NCBI RefSeq assembly: GCF_020616555.1
Contig: NZ_CP085173.1
Location: forward strand, 5,720,001-5,784,000
Direction: 5' to 3'
From: Streptomyces longhuiensis
Lineage (GTDB): Bacteria; Actinomycetota; Actinomycetes; Streptomycetales; Streptomycetaceae
Length of the DNA stretch: 64,000 nucleotides
Part shown: in pieces, positions 11,427-19,494 of the stretch
Numbering within the stretch: the first letter of the stretch is position 1
How the letters are laid out: every line of letters begins with the position of its first letter
The notes under the pieces: generated by a model
The model's database searches: none
Told to the model about the DNA's origin: nothing
The model's input: only the letters and a program-made list of their open reading frames with translations
Position numbers and translations under genes: made by a program

Positions 11427-11448
11427 GGCGCGGGGTGTACGGCGTGGG

Positions 11449-11508
11449 GGGCTTGGGCTTGGGCTTGGGCTTGGGCTTGGGCCTGGGCCTGGGCCTCGGT
11501 TTGGGCTT
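11449..11508 (+). repeat. GGGCYT hexanucleotide tandem repeat, G-quadruplex-prone
   Basis: Eight in-phase copies of GGGCTT or GGGCCT run from 11449 to 11496, with a ninth at 11503-11508. The tract lies 22 bases beyond the nnr stop, on the same strand. Runs of G3 separated by 3-nt loops fit the G-quadruplex rule and the hexamer resembles telomere-type repeats. It forms the left part of the 536-base gap 11427-11962, in which I see no gene. Confidence 0.85.
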
Positions 11509-11672
11509 GGGGCGGTGGGTTCTGCTTCGCCGTCGGGTGCCCCTCGCCGTCTTTGGGGCGGGGCCGCCCCGGGATGTACGTGCTCGCTGTTCTATGGGCC
11601 CGACCCTGCCGGTCGATCGCCCGTGACGGGGTGGAGGTGGCTCCGCGCGCGCATCCCGGTATGTCCCCTCCT

Positions 11673-11890
11673 GTTGTCGTGCGGCTGCCGGGCCGTGGGG
11701 GATTCCCCCTCCCGTCTGTTGTGGTTGTGCGGCTGTCGGATGGTGGGGGATTTGTTCTCTGGTCCGGGTGGTTGTGCGGCTGTCGGGTGGTGGAGGTTTG
11801 TCCTCCCGTGTGGGTGGTTGTGTTGCTGTCGGGTGGTGGAGGTTCGTCCTCTGGCCTGGGCGGTTGTGCCGCTGCCGGGTTGGTGAATTG
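11673..11890 (+). repeat. five-copy imperfect tandem repeat, about 46-51 bp, upstream of alr
   Basis: Units beginning GTTGT start at 11673, 11724, 11771, 11817 and 11863. The last spacings are exactly 47, 46 and 46. The core is GCGGCTGTCGGGTGGTGGAGG with drift, and the outer units are most diverged. It is T/G-rich on the + strand and ends about 70 bases before alr. Frames across it give low-complexity Leu/Val/Gly peptides with no family match, so I treat it as non-coding. Confidence 0.75.
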
Positions 11891-11962
11891 GGTCGGTGTG
11901 GGTGGTTTGGGGGGTGGTGGTCACGTGGGGGTGTCGGAGGGCTCTGAGACACTGGGCGCACG

Positions 11963-13126
11963 ATGACTGAGAGAGCACCTGCCGTGGGCCGTGCCCGGGC
12001 CGAGATCGATCTGGCCGCTCTGCGCGCCAATGTGCGATCCCTGCGCGATCGTGCGCCAGGGGCCGCCTTCATGGCTGTGGTCAAGGCTGATGCCTACGGC
12101 CACGGCATGATCCCCTGCGCGCGCGCCGCGCGGGAGGCCGGTGCCACCTGGGTCGGTACGGCCACACCCGAGGAGGCTCTCGCGGTGCGTGCCGCGGGGA
12201 TCGAGGGGCGCGTCATGTGCTGGCTCTGGACGCCCGGCGGGCCCTGGCGCGAGGGCATCGAGGCCGACCTCGACATGTCCGTGAGCGGCATGTGGGCTTT
12301 GGACGAGGTCGTCGCCGCCGCTCGGGTGGTGGGGCGTCCCGCTCGTATTCAGTTGAAGGCCGATACGGGGCTCGGGCGTAACGGGTGTCTGCCGGGTGAC
12401 TGGCCCGAGCTCGTGCGTTCCGCTGTTGCCGCGGAGCGCGAGGGGCTTGTCGTCGTTTCCGGGCTCTGGTCCCACTTCGCCTGTGCCGATGAGCCGGGGC
12501 ATCCGTCGATCGCCGCTCAGTTGGAGCGTTTTCGCGAGATGGTCTCCTTCGCGGAGGGGGCCGGGGTTCGGCCCGAGGTTCGGCACATCGCCAATTCGCC
12601 GGGAACCCTGACCCTGCCCGAGACCCATTTCGATCTGGTGCGGCCAGGCATCGCCATGTACGGGATCTCGCCCAGCCCCGAGATCGGCACGCCCGAGGAC
12701 TTCGGGCTGCGGCCCGTCATGACCCTGTCCGCCTCGCTCGCCCTGGTGAAGCACGCCCCGGGCGGGCTCGGCGTCAGTTACGGGCATCACTACGTCACCC
12801 CGGGCGAGACCACTCTGGGGCTCGTGCCTCTCGGGTACGGGGACGGGATTCCCCGGCATGCCTCGGGGACCGGGCCCGTACTCATCGGGGGCAAGCTGCG
12901 TACCGTCGCCGGGCGCGTCGCCATGGACCAGTTCGTCGTCGATCTCGGCGGCGACGAGCTGGCGGCCGGGGACGAGGCCGTGCTGTTCGGGCCCGGCGAC
13001 CGGGGCGAGCCGACCGCCGAGGACTGGGCGCAGGCCGCCGGCACCATCGCGTACGAGATCGTCACCCGGATCGGGGCGCGTGTTCCGCGCGTCTATGTGG
13101 ACGACGGAGGAGCGGCACGTGAGTGA
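11963..13126 (+). CDS. alr: alanine racemase
   Basis: Alr makes D-alanine for peptidoglycan using pyridoxal phosphate. The 387-residue protein has the PLP motif AVVKADAYGHG with Lys41 as the Schiff-base lysine, the region GVSYGHHYVTP supplying the second catalytic Tyr on the C-terminal barrel, and VPLGYGDGIPR. It starts at ATG 11963 and overlaps the next gene by 8 bases, suggesting coupling with the hydrolase and tsaE. The alr-hydrolase-tsaE order is standard in actinobacteria. Confidence 0.96.
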   Translation: MTERAPAVGRARAEIDLAALRANVRSLRDRAPGAAFMAVVKADAYGHGMIPCARAAREAGATWVGTATPEEALAVRAAGIEGRVMCWLWTPGGPWREGIEADLDMSVSGMWALDEVVAAARVVGRPARIQLKADTGLGRNGCLPGDWPELVRSAVAAEREGLVVVSGLWSHFACADEPGHPSIAAQLERFREMVSFAEGAGVRPEVRHIANSPGTLTLPETHFDLVRPGIAMYGISPSPEIGTPEDFGLRPVMTLSASLALVKHAPGGLGVSYGHHYVTPGETTLGLVPLGYGDGIPRHASGTGPVLIGGKLRTVAGRVAMDQFVVDLGGDELAAGDEAVLFGPGDRGEPTAEDWAQAAGTIAYEIVTRIGARVPRVYVDDGGAARE

Positions 13127-14324
13127 GAGCAGCGCCGAGGTCACGGCGGCCGTCGCGAGCTGGCGGCGGGCCGGGCTCGCAGGCGCCGCGATAGGTGTCG
13201 TCGCGGCCGGCGCCGCCGCCGGTGTCGCCGTGGAGCGCCTCACCGTCGGCCGCGGCATGCGCAGGAAGGCGCGGCTCGCGCTGGATGCCTCCGGCCCCTA
13301 CGGGGCCCTGCGCGGCACCCCCGGCAGGGCCTGTGCCGAGGACGGCACCGAGCTCTACTACGAGGTCGAGGAAGTGGAGACCGAGGGCGGTGCCGGCCCT
13401 CGCAGGCGTCGTCTTTTCGGCCGTAAGTCCCCCGCGCCGGTCACCGTGGTCTTCAGCCACGGGTACTGCCTCAACCAGGACTCCTGGCATTTCCAGCGCG
13501 CCGCCCTGCGGGGCGTGGTGCGCTCCGTCTACTGGGACCAGCGCAGCCATGGACGGTCCGCGCGCGGGGTCGAGCAGGCCGAGGGCGGGCCCGACGTCAC
13601 CATCGACCAGCTCGGACGCGATCTGAAGGCCGTCATCGACGCCGCCGCCCCCGAAGGGCCGCTGGTCCTCGTCGGGCACTCCATGGGCGGCATGACCGTG
13701 ATGGCGTTCGCCGAGCAGTTTCCCGAGGTCGTGGCCGAGCGCGTCGTCGGCGTCGCCCTCGTCGGGACCTCCTCCGGCAAGCTCGGCGAGGTCAGCTACG
13801 GGCTGCCCGCGGTCGGCGTCAACGCCGTCCGGCGCGTGCTCCCCGCCGTCCTGAAGGTCCTGGGCCAGCGTGCCGACCTCGTGGAGAAGGGGCGCCGTGC
13901 GACCGCCGATCTGTTCGCCGGCATCATCAAGCGCTACTCGTTCGCCTCACGTGACGTCGATCCCGCCGTCGCCCGCTTCGCCGAGCGCATGATCGAGAGC
14001 ACGCCGATCGACGTCGTCGCCGAGTTCTACCCCGCCTTCCAGGAGCACGAGAAGACCGAGGCCATCGAGCGGTTCGCGCAGCTGCCGGTCCTCGTACTGG
14101 CCGGCGACCAGGATCTCGTCACCCCCAGTGAGCACAGCGAGGCCATCGCCGGGCTGCTTCCCGACGCCGAGCTGGTGCTCGTGCCCGACGCCGGGCACCT
14201 GGTGATGCTGGAGCACCCCGAGGCCGTCACCGACCGGCTGGCGGACCTCCTCTCACGCACGGGAGCCGTGCCCGCAGGCGCTACCGTGGGAAGTTATGGA
14301 GACACCGCACAGCCCGGCAGCTGA
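13119..14324 (+). CDS. alpha/beta hydrolase, membrane-associated
   Basis: A 401-residue alpha/beta-fold hydrolase of unknown substrate. A hydrophobic stretch at about 18-40 suggests a membrane anchor. The oxyanion region is FSHGYC, and the nucleophile elbow GHSMGG puts Ser188 as nucleophile. AGDQDLVTP supplies the acid, and the catalytic His is in DAGHLVMLEHP. GTG 13119 behind GGAGG gives a start overlapping alr by 8 bases. Its end overlaps tsaE by 29 bases, so alr, this gene and tsaE are probably one transcript. Confidence 0.9.
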   Translation: MSESSAEVTAAVASWRRAGLAGAAIGVVAAGAAAGVAVERLTVGRGMRRKARLALDASGPYGALRGTPGRACAEDGTELYYEVEEVETEGGAGPRRRRLFGRKSPAPVTVVFSHGYCLNQDSWHFQRAALRGVVRSVYWDQRSHGRSARGVEQAEGGPDVTIDQLGRDLKAVIDAAAPEGPLVLVGHSMGGMTVMAFAEQFPEVVAERVVGVALVGTSSGKLGEVSYGLPAVGVNAVRRVLPAVLKVLGQRADLVEKGRRATADLFAGIIKRYSFASRDVDPAVARFAERMIESTPIDVVAEFYPAFQEHEKTEAIERFAQLPVLVLAGDQDLVTPSEHSEAIAGLLPDAELVLVPDAGHLVMLEHPEAVTDRLADLLSRTGAVPAGATVGSYGDTAQPGS

Positions 14325-14811
14325 CGCCGCCACCGCCTCGATCACCGTCAACTCGCCCACCCATATGGGGGATTTGGGCCGCCGCCTCGCCAAGCTGCTG
14401 CGCCCGGGCGACCTCGTCATGCTCACCGGCGAGCTGGGCGCGGGCAAGACCACGCTGACCCGCGGGCTCGGCGAGGGCCTCGGTGTGCGGGGCGCCGTGA
14501 CCTCTCCGACCTTCGTCATCGCCCGCGTCCACCCGCCCCTCGGCGACGGGCCCGCCCTGGTGCACGTGGACGCGTACCGGCTCGGCGGCGGGCTCGACGA
14601 GATGGAGGACCTCGACCTCGACGTCTCGCTGCCCGACTCCGTGATCGTCGTCGAGTGGGGCGACGGCAAGGTCGAGGACCTCGCCGACGACCGGCTCCAT
14701 GTGGTGATCCACCGCGCCACGGGCGACACGGACGACGAGGTGCGCTCCGTGACGCTGAGTGGCCTCGGGGCGCGCTGGGCCGGCGCCGGCCTGGAGGCTC
14801 TGGCCGCCTGA
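14296..14811 (+). CDS. tsaE: tRNA N6-threonylcarbamoyladenosine biosynthesis ATPase TsaE
   Basis: TsaE is the small P-loop ATPase that works with TsaB and TsaD in making t6A37 in ANN-decoding tRNAs. The P-loop GELGAGKTT lies at 45-53 (Lys51), followed by SPTFV, HVDAYRL and VEWGD, all family landmarks. Length 171 is typical. ATG 14296 lies inside the preceding gene. tsaB and tsaD lie 1-3 kb downstream, split off by two genes of unrelated appearance. Confidence 0.93.
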   Translation: METPHSPAADAATASITVNSPTHMGDLGRRLAKLLRPGDLVMLTGELGAGKTTLTRGLGEGLGVRGAVTSPTFVIARVHPPLGDGPALVHVDAYRLGGGLDEMEDLDLDVSLPDSVIVVEWGDGKVEDLADDRLHVVIHRATGDTDDEVRSVTLSGLGARWAGAGLEALAA

Positions 14812-14897
14812 CTCTCGTACCTTCACCCGAACGTTCCGACATGGCGTCGGCAAAATGTTGCGCGGCGTGCGCTCGGCATGGTCACATGGAGGCCAGT

Positions 14898-14917
14898 CCT
14901 GGTTAGGTGTACCTAAC
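14898..14917. promoter_or_regulatory. DmdR/IdeR-like iron-box candidate
   Basis: GTTAGGTGTACCTAAC (14902-14917) is a palindrome perfect apart from its two central bases. Aligned with the 19-bp iron-box form I know, the window 14898-14916 matches 13 of 19 positions, keeping GGTTAGG and ACCTAA. It lies 30 bases before the ATG at 14947. Iron-dependent repression of that gene is inferred from the motif only. Confidence 0.55.
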
Positions 14918-14946
14918 TTTGCTGCCCCGGAGCCCAGGAGGCATCC

Positions 14947-15159
14947 ATGTCGGCTTCAGAACGTGACGTGCCGCAGCAGCCCCGCGAGACGCCGGGGCAC
15001 GGGGACATGTCCGGGATCGCCGCCTCGGGGCTGTCCATGAGCGATCTGCTCGCGTCCTGTGCCGCCGCCTCGGCCGTCTCCACTCCGCCTGCCGTCGAGG
15101 AGGGGGAGGGCGCCGCCGCAGGTGCCTGTGCCGGCGAGGAGCGTCGCGACGCCGCGTGA
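14947..15159 (+). CDS. small protein behind an iron-box-like palindrome, unknown function
   Basis: A 70-residue protein starting ATG 14947 behind a very good ribosome binding site (AGGAGG). There is no signal peptide or membrane segment. The central block MSDLLASCAAASAVSTPP looks like a conserved motif between a charged, Pro/Gln-rich N-terminus and an Ala/Glu-rich tail; two Cys are present (about 38 and 60). I do not recognise the family. The strong ribosome binding site and the palindrome upstream argue that it is expressed. It is convergent with the YkuD-like gene. A modified-peptide precursor cannot be excluded, but no modification enzyme is nearby. Confidence 0.65.
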   Translation: MSASERDVPQQPRETPGHGDMSGIAASGLSMSDLLASCAAASAVSTPPAVEEGEGAAAGACAGEERRDAA

Positions 15160-15191
15160 GGGTTTTTGTGCCGCGCGTCGGATGACCGGTT

Positions 15192-15746
15192 CTACTCGAC
15201 CACGACGATCTTCTTGCCGATCGTCGCGAACTCCCACATCGCGTTGCCGTCCGCCCGCTTCTCGCGGATGCCGCCCGTCTTCTTGGCCGGGTCCGCCTGG
15301 GGCATCGAGCCGTCGACCGCCGCGCTGAAGCCGATCGTGATGCCGCCGACATTCGCGAACCGCACCACGTGCTCGATCGGGACGCCGTCGCTGCCGGTGA
15401 TCGAAGCCGAGCGGGACGTCACCACGTACTTGCCGGCCGGCGGGTCCACCGTGCTCGGCGTCACCGTGAAGGTGCGCTGCGTCTTGCCGCCCTCCGCGAT
15501 CAGCCACACCCGGTCGTCGTCCACGGAGTAGACGACCCGCTCACCGGTGCCGGACCGTGCGGGTACCGCCGTCAGGTCCTTCTTGTCCTTGGGGGAGTGG
15601 GAGGCAGCCGTGGAGGGGGTCCTGTCGGCCTTCGGCGGGGCCAGGCTGTCCGGCGCGCTGGCCGACGCCTGGTAGGTGAGGAAGCCGACCACGGCGAGCG
15701 CCGCCGCGGTGAGCCCGGCCACGAATCCCGAGCTGCTCCGTGCCAC
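15192..15746 (-). CDS. membrane-anchored YkuD-like protein without a visible catalytic Cys
   Basis: A protein of 184 residues with an N-terminal hydrophobic segment (about 5-25), a Pro/Ser/Lys-rich linker and a C-terminal domain: VVYSVDDDRVWLIAEGG, then TFTVTPSTVDPPAGKYVV, FSAAVDGS and GGIREKRADGNAMWEFATIG. This resembles actinobacterial L,D-transpeptidase (YkuD) domains, but the catalytic SHGC-type motif is missing and the domain has no Cys at all, so cross-linking activity is doubtful. GTG 15746 is preferred over GTG 15758 because GAGAGGTGGG lies at a suitable distance. It is divergent from tsaB. Confidence 0.7.
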   Translation of the reverse strand: MARSSSGFVAGLTAAALAVVGFLTYQASASAPDSLAPPKADRTPSTAASHSPKDKKDLTAVPARSGTGERVVYSVDDDRVWLIAEGGKTQRTFTVTPSTVDPPAGKYVVTSRSASITGSDGVPIEHVVRFANVGGITIGFSAAVDGSMPQADPAKKTGGIREKRADGNAMWEFATIGKKIVVVE

Positions 15747-15854
15747 CTGTGTGCCCACCTCTCGTGCCCGTACGTCTTTGTGGTGACGGTAGCAGCAGGC
15801 GTGCGGCTCACCGGGGCGGCCGTGGACGGGGCGCCGGAGCCGTAGGCTGTTTGC

Positions 15855-16508
15855 GTGCTGTTGCTCGCGCTGGATACCGCCACCCCCGCCGTCACCGTCG
15901 CCCTGCACGACGGTTCGTCCGTCGTCGCCGCATCGAGCCAGGTGGACGCCCGTCGGCACGGGGAGCTGCTGCTGCCCGCCGTCGACCGGGTGCTCGCCGA
16001 GGCCGGCGTCCGACTCGACGCCGTCACCGGCATCGTCGTCGGCGTGGGCCCCGGCCCCTACACCGGCCTCCGCGTCGGCCTGATGACCGCCGACACCTTC
16101 GGGCTCGCCCTCGGCGTGCCCGTCCACGGTCTGTGCACGCTGGACGGGCTCGCCTACGCCGCCGAGGTGGACGGCCCCTTCGTCGTCGCCACGGACGCGC
16201 GGCGCAAGGAGGTCTACTGGGCGCGCTACGAGGACGCGCGCACCCGCGTCACCGAGCCCGCCGTCGACCGCCCCGCCGACATCGCCGAGCAGGTCGCGGG
16301 CCTTCCCGCGGTCGGCGCCGGTGCCGTGCTGTACCCGGACACGTTCCCGGACGCGCGCGCGCCCGAGAACGTGTCGGCGGCCGCCCTCGCCGCCCTCGCC
16401 GCCGAGAAGCTCGGCGCCGGCGAGGAGCTCCGGGCACCGCGCCCCCTGTATCTGCGCCGGCCCGACGCGCAGGTGCCCAAGAACTACAAGGTGGTCACTC
16501 CGAAGTGA
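15855..16508 (+). CDS. tsaB: tRNA t6A biosynthesis protein TsaB
   Basis: TsaB is the inactive ASKHA partner of TsaD in the t6A complex. The 217-residue protein starts LLLALDTATPAVTVALHD and has VGVGPGPYTGLRVGL, the family signature, followed by ATDARRKEVYWA. The start is GTG 15855. Its stop overlaps the rimI start by 4 bases (GTGA), and rimI in turn overlaps tsaD, giving a tight tsaB-rimI-tsaD operon as in many actinobacteria. Confidence 0.94.
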   Translation: MLLLALDTATPAVTVALHDGSSVVAASSQVDARRHGELLLPAVDRVLAEAGVRLDAVTGIVVGVGPGPYTGLRVGLMTADTFGLALGVPVHGLCTLDGLAYAAEVDGPFVVATDARRKEVYWARYEDARTRVTEPAVDRPADIAEQVAGLPAVGAGAVLYPDTFPDARAPENVSAAALAALAAEKLGAGEELRAPRPLYLRRPDAQVPKNYKVVTPK

Positions 16509-17029
16509 GCGCTGTGCTGCGCGAGATGCGCTGGTGGGACATCGACTCCGTACACGCGCTCGAGAAGGATCTCTTCCCGGACGACGCGTGGTCCCGCGGC
16601 ATGTTCTGGTCCGAGCTCGCGCACGCGCGCGGCGCCGGGTCGACCCGCCGTTATGTCGTCGCCCACGACGGCGACCGTCTCGTCGGGTACGCGGGCCTCG
16701 CCGCGTCCGGCACGGACTACGAAGGCGGCTCCGGCGTGGGAGCCGACGTGCAGACCATCGCCGTCGTCCGTGACCAGTGGGGCACCGGGCTCGGCGCCCG
16801 GCTCCTCACCGTCCTGCTGCGCCACGCGACCGACCTGGAGTGCTCCGAGGTGACGCTCGAGGTGCGGGTCGACAACACCCGGGCGCAGAAGCTCTACCAG
16901 CGCTTCGGCTTCGAGCCCATCGGGTTCCGCCGCGGCTACTACCAGCCGGGCAACGTGGACGCGCTCGTGATGCGTCTGACCGACCCCTCGACCTCAGTGA
17001 CACCCGTACAAGGAACCGAAAATGGCTGA
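16505..17029 (+). CDS. rimI: ribosomal protein S18-alanine N-acetyltransferase family (RimI)
   Basis: A GNAT-fold acetyltransferase of 174 residues. The start [22 protein letters not shown] is typical of RimI proteins linked to tsaB and tsaD. The acetyl-CoA loop is [12 protein letters not shown] (Q/R-x-x-G-x-G/A), and [29 protein letters not shown] is the RimI C-terminal signature. GTG 16505 overlaps tsaB by 4 bases; the end overlaps tsaD by 8. The substrate here may be other N-termini than S18. Confidence 0.9.
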   Translation: MSAVLREMRWWDIDSVHALEKDLFPDDAWSRGMFWSELAHARGAGSTRRYVVAHDGDRLVGYAGLAASGTDYEGGSGVGADVQTIAVVRDQWGTGLGARLLTVLLRHATDLECSEVTLEVRVDNTRAQKLYQRFGFEPIGFRRGYYQPGNVDALVMRLTDPSTSVTPVQGTENG

Positions 17030-18119
17030 CGAACCGCTCGTCCTCGGCATCGAGACCTCCTGCGACGAGACCGGTGTCGGCATCGTCCGCGGCCACACGC
17101 TGCTCGCCGACGCGGTCGCCTCCAGCGTCGACGAGCACGCCCGCTTCGGCGGTGTCGTCCCCGAGGTCGCCTCGCGCGCACACCTGGAAGCCATGGTGCC
17201 GACCATCGAGCGCGCCCTGAAGGACGCCGGGGTCGCCGCCTCCGACCTGGACGGGATCTCCGTCACCGCGGGCCCGGGGCTCGCGGGCGCGCTCCTCGTG
17301 GGCGTCTCGGCGGCCAAGGCGTACGCGTACGCGCTCGGCAAGCCGCTCTACGGCGTGAACCACCTCGCCTCGCACATCTGCGTCGACCAGCTGGAGCACG
17401 GGCCGCTGCCCGAGCCCACGATGGCGCTGCTCGTCTCGGGCGGGCACTCGTCGCTGCTGCTCTCCTCCGACATCACGTCCGACGTGCGCCCTCTCGGCGC
17501 GACCATCGACGACGCGGCGGGCGAGGCCTTCGACAAGATCGCCCGGGTGCTGAACCTCGGCTTTCCCGGCGGTCCCGTCATCGACCGGTACGCGAAGGAG
17601 GGCGACCCCACCGCGATCACCTTCCCGCGCGGGCTCACCGGGCCGCGCGACCCCGCGTACGACTTCTCCTTCTCCGGGCTGAAGACGTCCGTGGCGCGCT
17701 GGATCGAGGCGAAGCGGGCCGCCGGTGAGGACGTTCCGGTGCGGGATGTGTCGGCGTCCTTCCAGGAGGCCGTCGTCGACGTGCTGACCCGCAAGGCCGT
17801 GCGCGCCTGCAAGGACGAGGGTGTCGACCACCTCATGATCGGCGGCGGTGTGGCCGCCAACTCGCGGCTGCGGGCCCTCGCCCAGGAGCGGTGCGAGGCG
17901 GCCGGGATCCGGCTGCGCGTGCCGCGGCCCAAGCTGTGCACGGACAACGGCGCGATGGTCGCGGCCCTCGGCGCCGAGATGGTGGCGCGCAACCGGTCCG
18001 CGTCCGCCTGGGACCTGTCGGCCGACTCGTCGCTGCCGGTGACGGAGACGCACGTGCCGGGGCACACGCACGACCACGACCATGTGCACGAGGCGGCGAA
18101 GGACAACCTGTACTCATGA
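17022..18119 (+). CDS. tsaD: tRNA N6-adenosine threonylcarbamoyltransferase TsaD
   Basis: TsaD transfers the threonylcarbamoyl group to A37 of tRNA. It has [13 protein letters not shown] at the start, the metal site block [10 protein letters not shown] and [10 protein letters not shown] (metal His residues), [10 protein letters not shown], and FSGLKTSV. The 365 residues are about 20-25 more than minimal TsaD because of a His-rich tail ([14 protein letters not shown]), which might bind metal. ATG 17022 follows AAGGA. It is the third gene of the overlapping run, and its stop overlaps the next ORF by 4 bases. Confidence 0.95.
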   Translation: MADEPLVLGIETSCDETGVGIVRGHTLLADAVASSVDEHARFGGVVPEVASRAHLEAMVPTIERALKDAGVAASDLDGISVTAGPGLAGALLVGVSAAKAYAYALGKPLYGVNHLASHICVDQLEHGPLPEPTMALLVSGGHSSLLLSSDITSDVRPLGATIDDAAGEAFDKIARVLNLGFPGGPVIDRYAKEGDPTAITFPRGLTGPRDPAYDFSFSGLKTSVARWIEAKRAAGEDVPVRDVSASFQEAVVDVLTRKAVRACKDEGVDHLMIGGGVAANSRLRALAQERCEAAGIRLRVPRPKLCTDNGAMVAALGAEMVARNRSASAWDLSADSSLPVTETHVPGHTHDHDHVHEAAKDNLYS

Positions 18120-18373
18120 CCGTCGCGTTGATGTGGGAGGCCCGGGCGGCCGAGGGGCGGGGCGAGGAGCTGCTCGCCTGGGCGCGGGGTCAGGTCCTCG
18201 CGGCCGAGCCGCTGCGGCGTGAGTTCTTCCGTGCCCCGCAGGACCGGGTCCTCGTCATCACCTGGTGGGACGCGGCCTACGACGCCGTGCTGCCCGAACT
18301 GCCGGATCCGGAGGGCGAGTTGGTGACCCGGACGGTGCATCGGTGGCGGTTCGAGGCGGTCGCTCCCGCCTGA
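18116..18373 (+). CDS. small protein coupled to tsaD, unknown function
   Basis: An 85-residue protein whose ATG overlaps the tsaD stop (ATGA), indicating translational coupling. The pattern of alternating strand-like and helix-like segments ([22 protein letters not shown], then [23 protein letters not shown]) resembles small ferredoxin-like dimeric alpha/beta barrel proteins. I see no catalytic motif and assign no function. Confidence 0.7.
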   Translation: MTVALMWEARAAEGRGEELLAWARGQVLAAEPLRREFFRAPQDRVLVITWWDAAYDAVLPELPDPEGELVTRTVHRWRFEAVAPA

Positions 18374-18434
18374 GGCGGCATCGCCCCGGGGTGTGAGAAC
18401 CGTCTGAGATTCCCGAATAACGGCGTCCAACTGG

Positions 18435-18463
18435 TTTACCGTTGTAATAATTCCGACTTATGT
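18435..18463 (+). promoter_or_regulatory. possible promoter of the LCP gene, near-leaderless
   Basis: TTTACC (18435-18440), a 17-base spacer and TTATGT (18458-18463) lie in an A+T-rich segment that stands out from its surroundings. A start at about 18470 would leave almost no leader before GTG 18471. The -10 is a weak match. Confidence 0.3.
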
Positions 18464-18470
18464 TCGCCCT

Positions 18471-19490
18471 GTGAAGCGAATACAGCGCCGTCGTGGGCGT
18501 TTGGTGAAGACGGCCGGTGTCGTGGCCGGTTGCGTGCTCGTCCTCACCGGGGGCGGGGCCGCATGGGCGTACTGGCATCTGGACCACAATGTCCGGGGCG
18601 TCGACATCGACAGCGCGCTCGGCGACGACCGGCCCCCGAAGCCGGCCCCGGCCACGCCGGAGCCCTCGGCGACCGCGCCGCCCGCAGGGGCGCTGAACAT
18701 CCTCGTCCTCGGCTCCGACTCGCGCAGCGGCAGCAAGAACTCCGCGCTCGGCGGCGGCCACAGCGAGGGCGCACGCTCCGACACCGCGATGGTGGTGCAC
18801 CTGGACGCCGGCCGTTCGGCGGCGACCGTCGTCAGCATCCCCCGCGACACCCTCGTCGAGCGGCCCGCGTGTCCGACCTCGTCCGGCGGCAGCACGCAGG
18901 CCGCGTACGGCGCCATGTTCAACAGCGCGTACTCCGTGGGCGGTCCCGTCTGTGCCGTGAAGACGGTCGAGAAGCTCACCGGCGTGCGCATGGACCACTA
19001 TCTGGAGATCGACTTCTCCGGCTTCGCCTCGGTCGTCGACGCGCTCGGCGGCGTGGACCTCACGACGACCGAGGACATCGACGACGACCTGAGCCACCTC
19101 CAGCTCGACGCGGGCTACCACCACCTCGACGGCAAGCAGGCCCTCGCCTTCGCCCGCACCCGCCACGGCGTCGGCGACGGCAGCGACCTCGGTCGCATCA
19201 AACTCCAGCAGCAACTGGTGAAGGCCCTGGTGGAGAAGGTCTCGGGCAGCGACCTCCTGACGGACCCGGCCCGCCTCTACAAGGTCGCCGACGCCCTCAC
19301 GGGGAGCCTCACCACGGACACCGGCCTCGACTCCCTCGGTGAACTCCAGGGCCTGGCGGGCAGCTTGAAGGGGCTGTCGGCGGACGAGGTGAAGACGGTC
19401 ATGATGCCGGTGCTCCCGGCGCCGTCCGACCCCAACCGTGTCGTCGCCGACGAGCCGGAGGCCGGGAAACTGTGGGCCTCACTGCGGTGA
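18471..19490 (+). CDS. LytR-CpsA-Psr (LCP) family glycopolymer ligase
   Basis: LCP proteins attach lipid-linked glycopolymers (teichoic acids and similar) to peptidoglycan at the outer membrane face. The 339-residue protein has a basic N-terminus, one membrane segment (about 17-37), a Pro/Ala linker and the LCP domain: LNILVLGSDSRSG, DTAMVVHLDAGRSAATVVSIPRDT, then IDFSGFASVVDALGGVDL and KQALAFARTRHG. These Arg and Asp residues form the pyrophosphate site in the family. GTG 18471. Convergent with the methyltransferase gene, 4 bases apart. Confidence 0.93.
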   Translation: MKRIQRRRGRLVKTAGVVAGCVLVLTGGGAAWAYWHLDHNVRGVDIDSALGDDRPPKPAPATPEPSATAPPAGALNILVLGSDSRSGSKNSALGGGHSEGARSDTAMVVHLDAGRSAATVVSIPRDTLVERPACPTSSGGSTQAAYGAMFNSAYSVGGPVCAVKTVEKLTGVRMDHYLEIDFSGFASVVDALGGVDLTTTEDIDDDLSHLQLDAGYHHLDGKQALAFARTRHGVGDGSDLGRIKLQQQLVKALVEKVSGSDLLTDPARLYKVADALTGSLTTDTGLDSLGELQGLAGSLKGLSADEVKTVMMPVLPAPSDPNRVVADEPEAGKLWASLR

Positions 19491-19494
19491 CGCG

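Noticed and set aside
11431..11966. Open frames of up to 216 codons across the repeats before alr
   Set aside because: They translate the repeats into Leu/Gly/Val-rich low-complexity peptides in several frames; no start context or family match.
14947..15159. The small iron-box gene as a lanthipeptide or other modified-peptide precursor
   Set aside because: Ser/Cys residues are present, but no modifying enzyme, protease or transporter gene is near and the C-terminus is Ala/Glu-rich.
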